Shown here: piece after piece, positions 15,202-20,635 of the stretch
Layout: every line of letters begins with the position of its first letter
How positions within the stretch are numbered: the stretch's first letter is position 1
The notes under the pieces: model-generated
What the model was told of the DNA's origin: nothing
Database searches by the model: none
The model's input: the letters and a program-made list of their open reading frames with translations, nothing else
Program-made: the position numbers and the translations under genes
Source: Sporomusaceae bacterium
GTDB taxonomy: Bacteria > Bacillota_C > Negativicutes > Sporomusales_B > UBA7701
Direction: 5' to 3'
Assembly (NCBI GenBank): GCA_022839045.1
Contig: JALHDI010000069.1
Span: 1 to 20,635, forward strand
DNA: 20,635 nt

Positions 15202-16737
15202 ACTTTTGAACTGATCATAGCTGCGGTCGTTGCCGGACTGATCGGTACCGGCATCGGTTACTACATTAGGCGTAATATCGCCGAGTCCAAGGTCGCCCTT
15301 GCTGAAGACGCCGCCAAAAGGATTCTGGAGGACGCGCAAAAAGCCGGCGAATCCAAGAAAAAGGAAGCGCTGGTCGAAGCGAAGGAAGAGATCCACAGAC
15401 TAAGAACCGAAGCTGACCGCGAAATCAAGGAACGCCGCACTGAGCTCCAGAGGCAGGAACGCCGGCTGGTGCAAAAGGAAGAGAATCTCGACCGCAAGAT
15501 CGATTCGCTGGAGAAAAAGGAAGAGTCCCTCAGCCGCAAAGAGTCTGACCTGGAAAGAAGCCAGGAAAAAATCCACGAGCTGTACGCCAAACAACTGGCC
15601 GAGCTGGAACGACTGTCAGGCCTGACTTCGGATGAAGCCCGCAGCCTCCTACTCGCCAACGTCCAGGAAGAAATCAAGCACGAAACGGCGATGCTCATCA
15701 AGGAACTCGAGCAGCAAGCCAAGGACGAAGCCGACAAGAAGGCCCGGGAGATCATATCCCTCGCCATCCAGCGTTGCGCCGCCGACCATGTCGCGGAGAC
15801 CACGGTATCGGTGGTGGCCCTGCCCAATGACGAAATGAAGGGCCGCATCATCGGCCGCGAAGGCCGTAACATCCGTACCCTGGAAACGCTCACCGGCATC
15901 GACCTCATCATCGATGATACCCCTGAGGCGGTTATCCTGTCCGGATTTGATCCCGTCCGGCGGGAAGTGGCCAGAATCGCCCTCGAGAAACTCATCGTCG
16001 ACGGCCGCATCCATCCGGCCCGCATTGAAGAGATGGTCGAAAAAGCCCAGAAGGAAGTCGAGCAAAAAATCAAGGAGGCCGGCGAACAAGCTACGTTCGA
16101 AACCGGCGTCCACGGACTCCACCCCGAGATTATCAAACTGCTGGGACGCCTCAAGTACCGTACCAGCTACGGGCAGAACGTCCTCAAACATTCTATCGAA
16201 GTCGCCCATCTGGCTGGCGTCATGGCCGCCGAACTAGGCGTAGACGTGATGCTCGCCAAACGCGCCGGTCTCCTTCACGACATCGGCAAAGCGGTCGACC
16301 ACGAAGTGGAAGGGCCGCACGTAACCATCGGCGCCGATCTCGCCAAGAAATACCGCGAATCCGCCGAAGTCATCAACGCCATTGGCGCCCATCACGGCGA
16401 CGAGGAACCGAAAACCGTCCAAGCGGTGCTCGTGGCCGCCGCCGACGCCGTGTCGGCAGCCCGCCCGGGAGCCCGCCGCGAAACTCTGGAAAGTTACCTC
16501 AAGCGCCTCACGCGCCTGGAGGAAATCGCCGATTCTTTCGACGGCGTCGACAAGTCGTTCGCCATTCAGGCCGGACGCGAAGTGCGCATAATCGTGAAAC
16601 CCGACAAGATCGACGATTTGACTGCGATCCGCCTGGTCCGCGATATAGTGAAAAAGATCGAGAACGAGCTGGAATACCCGGGTCAGATAAAAGTAACGGT
16701 GATCCGGGAAACCCGCGCGGTGGATTACGCGAAATAA
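15190..16737 (+). CDS. rny: Ribonuclease Y
   Basis: RNase Y is the membrane-bound endoribonuclease that starts mRNA decay in many Firmicutes. The frame from GTG 15190 encodes 515 residues; an ATC start at 15199 would remove three. Residues 5-25 form a membrane anchor ([21 protein letters not shown]). A long, charged coiled coil runs from about 30 to 200. A KH RNA-binding domain follows ([15 protein letters not shown] from 218). The HD phosphohydrolase domain has [10 protein letters not shown] and [12 protein letters not shown] (H363-D364), then GAHHGDEEP. The C-terminus ends in the usual [15 protein letters not shown]. It is monocistronic, between its own strong promoter and a terminator. recA-rny-spoVS order is as in Bacillus, where ymdB comes after rny. 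Confidence 0.97.
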   Translation: METITFELIIAAVVAGLIGTGIGYYIRRNIAESKVALAEDAAKRILEDAQKAGESKKKEALVEAKEEIHRLRTEADREIKERRTELQRQERRLVQKEENLDRKIDSLEKKEESLSRKESDLERSQEKIHELYAKQLAELERLSGLTSDEARSLLLANVQEEIKHETAMLIKELEQQAKDEADKKAREIISLAIQRCAADHVAETTVSVVALPNDEMKGRIIGREGRNIRTLETLTGIDLIIDDTPEAVILSGFDPVRREVARIALEKLIVDGRIHPARIEEMVEKAQKEVEQKIKEAGEQATFETGVHGLHPEIIKLLGRLKYRTSYGQNVLKHSIEVAHLAGVMAAELGVDVMLAKRAGLLHDIGKAVDHEVEGPHVTIGADLAKKYRESAEVINAIGAHHGDEEPKTVQAVLVAAADAVSAARPGARRETLESYLKRLTRLEEIADSFDGVDKSFAIQAGREVRIIVKPDKIDDLTAIRLVRDIVKKIENELEYPGQIKVTVIRETRAVDYAK

Positions 16738-16747
16738 CGCCAAACGG

Positions 16748-16778
16748 AAACGGCCTGTCACCAGGCCGTTTTTAATTT
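16748..16778 (+). terminator. Terminator after rny
   Basis: A 10-bp stem, AAACGGCCTG (16748-16757) with CAGGCCGTTT (16762-16771), loop TCAC, followed by TTAATTT. It begins 10 bases after the rny stop. Confidence 0.85.
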
Positions 16779-16796
16779 CTGCCAGCGGCCGCGCCG

Positions 16797-16826
16797 GCAG
16801 GAATTGACCGCCTGCGGCGAGAATAT
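16797..16826 (+). promoter_or_regulatory. Sigma-H-like promoter before the 172-residue unknown gene
   Basis: GCAGGAATT (16797-16805), 12 bases, then CGAGAATAT (16818-16826). It fits the sigma-H pattern except for C in place of a purine at the first -10 position. It lies after the rny terminator and about 50 bases before the TTG start of the next gene. No sigma-A promoter was seen there. Confidence 0.5.
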
Positions 16827-16875
16827 CATATGCGAGCTGCTTTCATATTACATTTCGTACGGACGGTGAGAGAAG

Positions 16876-17394
16876 TTGCCGAAGCTGCAGCAGGACTCAG
16901 AATACATTTCCCATGGCGCCAATTTACTTATATCGATTTTGGTCCGCTACCCGGAAATCGGCACAGTCAACTACGACGCCGAAGCCGGCACCATCAACCT
17001 GACCTTCATGCTTTCCGGCAATCCCGCCGCCGCAGAGCTCAGCGCGATTAAAGAACGCCTCCTGGCCAGTATCGAGGCCTACCATTCCCTTGAGGGCATC
17101 AAGGGCGGCAGCGCCGACGTGCGGTGCAGCACCTGCGACCAGGTAGCCATGCTGACGCTCCGCCGGGACGTGGCGACTTTTTCGCGCGGCGAGATGGCCC
17201 TGGTGATCTCTTTGCTGCATGAAGCCCTCCAGGACCGCCTGGTGGCCGACGAAAACGACGCCATCCTTGAGGAAGACCTTCTCGTGCAGGAGGAAGTAAT
17301 CGGCACCATGCTGGAGAGCATGAAGACGGACCACAGCGGCAACGGCCTCATCGGCATCCGCGAAGACGGCCGGGTGCTGGTTTTCAACAAATAA
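16876..17394 (+). CDS. Conserved-looking protein of unknown function, 172 residues
   Basis: The start is TTG at 16876 with GGTGAG about 5 bases upstream. I do not recognise a named family. The protein is soluble and acidic toward the end. Residues 15-50 alternate helix and strand (GANLLISILVRYPEIGTVNYDAEAGTINLTFML). A middle section (about 75-105) holds CSTC (a CX2C pair), then a strand TLRRDVATF. A helical acidic section with EMALVISLLHEALQDRL and AILEEDLLVQEEVIGTMLE follows. It ends in a short hairpin, GIREDGRVLVFNK. Codon usage looks like its neighbours. It occupies the place between rny and spoVS where Bacillus has ymdB, but has no sequence sign of a YmdB phosphodiesterase. A sigma-H-like promoter precedes it, hinting at early-sporulation or stationary-phase expression. 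Confidence 0.82.
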   Translation: MPKLQQDSEYISHGANLLISILVRYPEIGTVNYDAEAGTINLTFMLSGNPAAAELSAIKERLLASIEAYHSLEGIKGGSADVRCSTCDQVAMLTLRRDVATFSRGEMALVISLLHEALQDRLVADENDAILEEDLLVQEEVIGTMLESMKTDHSGNGLIGIREDGRVLVFNK

Positions 17395-17455
17395 CGACGT
17401 CGTTTGCCCATTTTTTTGCTAATGTTGCAATTATTTGAATTTTCCCCATGAAAAA

Positions 17456-17484
17456 AAAGGAATTTCCCCGCTTGTACCGAATAC
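17456..17484 (+). promoter_or_regulatory. Sigma-H promoter for spoVS
   Basis: AAAGGAATT (17456-17464), 11 bases, ACCGAATAC (17476-17484): a full match to RNAGGAWWW-N11/12-RNNGAAT, with an A8 tract just upstream. Bacillus spoVS is known to be sigma-H dependent, which supports the call. Confidence 0.72.
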
Positions 17485-17542
17485 CTCTACGACGAGGACT
17501 TGTAGCGTTTTCCGCTATAATTGAAGGAGGGTACTTACAAGC

Positions 17543-17803
17543 ATGGAAGTTCTGAAGGTGTCAGCAAAGTCCAACCCCAACTCGGTAGCCGGAGCATTGG
17601 CCGGCGTACTCAGAGAACGCGGCGGAGCGGAAATGCAAGCCATCGGCGCCGGGGCCCTCAACCAGGCTGTCAAGGCGGTAGCGATCGCCAGAGGCTTCGT
17701 AGCCCCCCACGGGGTCGATCTCATTTGTATTCCCGCTTTCACCGATATCATGATCGACGGCGAAGAGAGGACCGCTATCAAGCTTATTGTCGAACCCCGC
17801 TAA
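17543..17803 (+). CDS. spoVS: Stage V sporulation protein S
   Basis: An 86-residue protein that looks nearly identical to Bacillus SpoVS along its length: MEVLKVSAKSNPNSVAGALA, RGGAEMQAIGAGALNQAVKA, ARGFVAPHGVDLICIPAF and the C-terminus GEERTAIKLIVEPR. SpoVS is a small Alba-like, probably nucleic-acid-binding protein needed for normal spore coat and cortex development. Its precise action is unresolved. The ATG at 17543 is fixed by homology. The best ribosome site, GGAGG (17526-17530), is 12 bases away, longer than usual. It is monocistronic with a sigma-H promoter upstream and a terminator downstream. Confidence 0.97.
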   Translation: MEVLKVSAKSNPNSVAGALAGVLRERGGAEMQAIGAGALNQAVKAVAIARGFVAPHGVDLICIPAFTDIMIDGEERTAIKLIVEPR

Positions 17804-17813
17804 ACCGTATCCG

Positions 17814-17843
17814 AAAACCTGTTCCTGCGGGAACAGGTTTTTT
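17814..17843 (+). terminator. Terminator after spoVS
   Basis: A 12-bp stem, 17814-17825 (AAAACCTGTTCC) with 17830-17841, loop TGCG, ending in T6 (17838-17843). Confidence 0.9.
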
Positions 17844-17844
17844 G

Positions 17845-17873
17845 TTGCCCGCCGCCGAAGGAAGGCATAATAT
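17845..17873 (+). promoter_or_regulatory. Candidate sigma-A promoter for pepA
   Basis: TTGCCC (17845-17850), a 17-base spacer and TAATAT (17868-17873), 32 bases before the pepA ATG and just after the spoVS terminator. The -35 is only half consensus. Confidence 0.5.
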
Positions 17874-17905
17874 ATTGTATGTATATCGAGACAAGGAGTG
17901 ATACC

Positions 17906-19408
17906 ATGCAGGTCGAAGTCGTCACCGGGTCGATCACGGAAATCATCTGTGACACCCTGATCGTCAATCTTTTCGAAGGGGTCAGCCTGCCCAGCGGCGC
18001 CACCGGGGCGGTGTACACGGCCCTCGACGGACAGATAGCCAGCCTCATCCGCGGCAAACAGGGGGCCGGCAAGTACGGCGCCGCCTCTGTCCTGCACATT
18101 TGCACAGGCGTGGGTGCAAGACAGGTAATTCTCCTCGGCCTCGGCAAGCAGGAGGAATTTACCCTCGACCGCCTGCGCGCTGTTGCGGGCATCGCCATCA
18201 GAGCCGCTCAGAAGCTCGACGCCCGCTCGGTCGCCACGGTGATCCACGGGGCCGGCCAGGCCGGTTTCGACCCGCAGGCGGCCTCTCAGGCGCTTGTAGA
18301 GGGCACACTGCTCGGCAATTATCGGTTCCGCCGCTATAAAACCGAAAAAGACGATGTAATCCTCCCCGAGAATATTTACATCATCGAAAATGACGCCCAA
18401 AAGGTCCCGGCGATAACCGCCGGCGCCCGCCGCGGTCAGACGGTCGCCACGGCCGCCAATCTTACCCGCGATCTCGTCAACCATCCCGCCAACCACATGA
18501 CGCCGACGAAGATGGCGGCGCAGGCGGCGGAGATTGCCGGTAAACACGGCCTGGAGCTGCAGGTTCTGGACGAAAGGGAGATATCCGCGCTGGGGATGAG
18601 CGCCTTCCTGGCGGTCGCTCAGGGCAGCCACGAGCCTCCCAGGCTGATCGTCATGAAATATGCCGGCAATCCCGGCAGCAAGAATCTCCTCGCCTTCGTC
18701 GGCAAAGGGGTGACCTTCGACAGCGGCGGTATTTCGCTCAAACCCAGCGAAGGCATGCACGAGATGAAGGACGACATGGCCGGCGCGGCCGCCGTTATCG
18801 GGGCCATGCAGGCCATCGCCGAGCTCCGGCCGCCGGTGAATATCCTCGCCGTCGTTCCCTGCACCGAGAACCTGCCCTCGGGCTACGCGTTCCGCCCGGG
18901 CGACGTGATTGGCTCCCTCGGCGGCAAAACCATCGAGATCATCAGCACCGACGCCGAAGGCCGCCTTATCCTCGCCGACGCCGTCACTTACGCCCTCCGC
19001 CTCGGCGCGACCCATATCGTCGACCTCGCCACCCTCACCGGCGCCTGCGTGGTCGCTCTCGGCAACGTCACCTCCGGCGTGATGGCCAACGACCGTGATT
19101 TGTGCCGCCGGGTGCTGGATGCGGCCGGGGCGGTGGGGGAGAGGATGTGGGAGCTGCCGCTCTCTGAGGAGTATAAGGAACAGATCAAAAGCGACATCGC
19201 CGACCTGAAAAACTCCGGCGGCCGGCCCGCAGGCGCCATCACCGCGGGACTGTTCATCGCCAGCTTCACCGGTGAGACGCCGTGGGTGCATATCGACATC
19301 GCCGGCACCGTCGCCAGCGATAAAGATAACGGCTACAACGTCAAGGGCGCCACCGGCGTCGGGGTGCGAACGCTGGTCCGGCTGGCGGAAAGCCTCGGCA
19401 CATGGTAG
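17906..19408 (+). CDS. pepA: Leucyl aminopeptidase, M17 family
   Basis: A 500-residue cytosolic aminopeptidase of the M17 family, which frees N-terminal residues from peptides with two bound metal ions. The ATG at 17906 follows AAGGAG (17893-17898); the longer frame from 17879 lacks a ribosome site. The N-terminal macro-like domain spans about 1-170. The catalytic domain shows K267 and D272 in GKGVTFDSGG, the KDDMAGAA block, and D349 and E351 in STDAEGRL. The family signature is normally NTDAEGRL, so the first residue is Ser here, a tolerated variant outside the metal ligands. The C-terminus has the usual DIAGTV and GATGVGVRTL blocks. Its stop overlaps the PHP gene start by 7 bases, so the two are coupled. 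Confidence 0.95.
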   Translation: MQVEVVTGSITEIICDTLIVNLFEGVSLPSGATGAVYTALDGQIASLIRGKQGAGKYGAASVLHICTGVGARQVILLGLGKQEEFTLDRLRAVAGIAIRAAQKLDARSVATVIHGAGQAGFDPQAASQALVEGTLLGNYRFRRYKTEKDDVILPENIYIIENDAQKVPAITAGARRGQTVATAANLTRDLVNHPANHMTPTKMAAQAAEIAGKHGLELQVLDEREISALGMSAFLAVAQGSHEPPRLIVMKYAGNPGSKNLLAFVGKGVTFDSGGISLKPSEGMHEMKDDMAGAAAVIGAMQAIAELRPPVNILAVVPCTENLPSGYAFRPGDVIGSLGGKTIEIISTDAEGRLILADAVTYALRLGATHIVDLATLTGACVVALGNVTSGVMANDRDLCRRVLDAAGAVGERMWELPLSEEYKEQIKSDIADLKNSGGRPAGAITAGLFIASFTGETPWVHIDIAGTVASDKDNGYNVKGATGVGVRTLVRLAESLGTW

Positions 19409-20226
19409 CCGACCTTCACGTCCACACCACCGCCTCCGACGGGCGCTACTCGCCGGAGGAAGTTTGGGCGCAGGCTATTTCGACAGGGCTGAGCCACCTG
19501 GCGATCACCGATCACGACACCCTCGACGGCTTCCTCGCCCTGACCGCCAAAACTGCCGGCGGGCCGGTTCTCCTCCCCGGCATCGAATTTTCCACCGACC
19601 TGCCGGTCGGCGAAGTCCATATCCTCGGCTACATGTTCGACCCGGCCGACGCCGAGCTCAACCGGCAGATAGCGCTTATCGCGTCCGACCGCCTCACCCG
19701 CGCGGAACGGATGGTAGCCAAACTCGCCGCTTTAGGCTACCCGGTCGCCTACGAGCGCGTGCTGGCAATCGCAGGCGGCACTTCGTCCGTTGGGCGGCCC
19801 CACGTGGCGGCCGCTCTCGTCGAACAAGGCTATTTCCCGGATGTTCCGACAGTTTTCGAAGCAGTCCTCGGACGTGACAAACCCGGCTACGTGCCCCACT
19901 ACAAGCTCACCCCGGCCAACACCGTCGCCCTCATCAAGAACGCCGGCGGCCTCGCTGTGCTGGCCCATCCCGGCCTGGTGGGCGACGACGCCGTCGTCCG
20001 TGCGATGCTGAACCTCGGGATGGACGGCATCGAGGTTTATCATCCCAGTCACGACGGGGAAGCCACCGCCAGATACCTGGCAATGGCCGCCGAATACGGG
20101 CTGGCGGTGACAGGCGGCTCAGATTTCCACGGCATACCCGGCCGTTACCCGGAAAACCTCGGCGAGTTCACCGTTCCCGCCGACCTGGCCCAACGTCTCC
20201 TCCTTGGCCGGCCTGTCCAGGCATGA
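19402..20226 (+). CDS. PHP-domain phosphoesterase
   Basis: A 274-residue protein that starts at ATG 19402 inside the end of pepA. The PHP metal-binding motifs are in order: DLHVHTTASDG at the N-terminus, ITDHDT, PGIEFS, HILGY, LAHPG (about residue 190) and GSDFHG near the C-terminus. These fit the YciV/RNase AM type (3',5'-nucleoside bisphosphate phosphatase or 5'-3' exonuclease acting on short RNA). No polymerase domain is attached, so it is not DnaE or PolX. The exact substrate is uncertain. Coupling to an aminopeptidase has no obvious metabolic link. Confidence 0.9.
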   Translation: MVADLHVHTTASDGRYSPEEVWAQAISTGLSHLAITDHDTLDGFLALTAKTAGGPVLLPGIEFSTDLPVGEVHILGYMFDPADAELNRQIALIASDRLTRAERMVAKLAALGYPVAYERVLAIAGGTSSVGRPHVAAALVEQGYFPDVPTVFEAVLGRDKPGYVPHYKLTPANTVALIKNAGGLAVLAHPGLVGDDAVVRAMLNLGMDGIEVYHPSHDGEATARYLAMAAEYGLAVTGGSDFHGIPGRYPENLGEFTVPADLAQRLLLGRPVQA

Positions 20227-20281
20227 AACAGGCCGTGGCGGCATATAATCTCGGTAGAGCACGCTCACAGGGGGAGGCTTT

Positions 20282-20575
20282 ATGGGCGAGGAAACCACCG
20301 TCGTGGAAGAACTCCGGACCCGCGTCCGGGAGCTTGAAGACAAGGTCGAAGCGCTGCGCATCAGCCGCCGGGTACTGATGAACCTCATCGATACCCTGGA
20401 AAAAGAAAAGCGCGATCAACTCGACAAATTATCGACCCAAAACGAAAAACTGCAACAGAATAACTGCCGCTATGCCCGGGCCATAATGCACCGCAACATC
20501 CGCATCACCGAACTCGAGGAACAGCTCCGCCTGCTGTCCGCCGGCAAGAATCGGACAGGAAATACTTTTACTTGA
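20282..20575 (+). CDS. Small coiled-coil protein of unknown function
   Basis: A 97-residue, highly charged protein starting at ATG 20282 with GGGGAGG (20271-20277), 4 bases upstream. Heptad-like spacing of Leu, Val and Ile runs almost throughout (VVEELRTRVRELEDKVEALRI, VLMNLIDTLEKEKRDQL, ITELEEQLRLL), with a polar Asn/Arg-rich break near residue 60-70 (NNCRYARAIMHRNIR). It has no signal peptide or membrane segment. I do not recognise a named family. TATAAT at 20244-20249 could be a -10 box, but no -35 is visible, so it may be cotranscribed with the PHP gene 55 bases upstream. Confidence 0.72.
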   Translation: MGEETTVVEELRTRVRELEDKVEALRISRRVLMNLIDTLEKEKRDQLDKLSTQNEKLQQNNCRYARAIMHRNIRITELEEQLRLLSAGKNRTGNTFT

Positions 20576-20576
20576 C

Positions 20577-20605
20577 AACACCTGCAAAGGTGTTTATTTT
20601 TATTT
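20577..20605 (+). terminator. Hairpin followed by T-rich run after the coiled-coil gene
   Basis: AACACCT (20577-20583), loop GCAA, AGGTGTT (20588-20594), then TATTTTTATTT. It starts 1 base after the stop at 20575. The stem is short, but the T-rich tail is good. The same stretch could instead be an operator: TTGACA (20572-20577) lies directly upstream. Confidence 0.6.
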
Positions 20606-20635
20606 ATGAGCAGGCAAATTAATGTTGCCAGCCGA

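Noticed and set aside
16830..17051. Short plus-strand frame starting at an ATG before the 172-residue gene
   Set aside because: It lacks a good ribosome site and runs out of frame into the better-supported gene; its composition is Arg-rich noise.
17516..17521. TATAAT before spoVS as a sigma-A -10 box
   Set aside because: Transcription would start inside the ribosome site and no -35 lies at proper spacing.
17787..17794. TTGTCGAA, a Spo0A-box-like sequence
   Set aside because: It lies in the conserved coding end of spoVS (IVEPR) and is explained by codons.
20210..20234. GGCCTGT...ACAGGCC inverted repeat at the end of the PHP gene
   Set aside because: The 7-bp stem has an 11-base loop and no T-run, so it is not supported as a terminator.
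1..20635. Search by eye for tRNA, rRNA, CRISPR arrays, transposases and phage genes
   Set aside because: None were seen; all genes have similar GC-rich codon use and look like core genes.

Overview
The window looks like a GC-rich, spore-forming, low-oxygen Firmicute. The Negativicutes (Sporomusaceae type) are the best guess, but that is inference from gene order and protein style, not from a marker gene. Sporulation-linked genes are present: a SpoIIIE/FtsK translocase, TepA and YlzJ, and SpoVS. Gene order follows a skeleton known from Bacillus (tepA, ylzJ, spoIIIE, rodZ, cinA, recA, rny, spoVS). Several genes sit between those landmarks, and pgsA and ymdB are missing from their usual places. 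A tRNA 2-selenouridine synthase implies that the host makes selenophosphate.

Layout. 1-2889: end of tepA, ylzJ, a strong hairpin terminator, then spoIIIE. 2959-6729: mnmH overlapping a RodZ-like gene, a terminator, then a YgiQ-family radical SAM gene. 6754-7646: a minus-strand small membrane-protein gene broken by a one-base frameshift, and a divergent small protein of unknown role. 7757-10137: an orphan membrane-anchored solute-binding protein followed closely by rimO. 10222-13107: cinA and a DEAD-box RNA helicase with a DbpA-type RNA-binding tail. 13144-13356: rpmE on the minus strand, sharing a bidirectional terminator with the helicase. 13541-15008: recA-recX behind a promoter with a LexA box. 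15190-17803: rny, an unrecognised 172-residue protein and spoVS. 17906-20575: pepA overlapping a PHP-domain phosphoesterase gene, then a small coiled-coil protein.

Functionally this is mainly a core block for DNA segregation and repair (SpoIIIE, RecA, RecX), RNA turnover and translation quality (RNase Y, helicase, L31, RimO, MnmH), cell shape and sporulation. I see no phage, transposon, CRISPR or defence system, and no rRNA or tRNA gene. No stretch over 300 bases lacks a gene; the longest gap is the roughly 180 bases before rny.

The most interesting signal is regulatory. Two intergenic regions (before the solute-binding gene and before spoVS) carry full matches to the sigma-H promoter consensus, and three more (before the 172-residue gene, rpmE and spoIIIE) carry near matches. 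Other points are the frameshifted membrane gene, and rimO and rny, whose Shine-Dalgarno sequences point at non-standard start codons.
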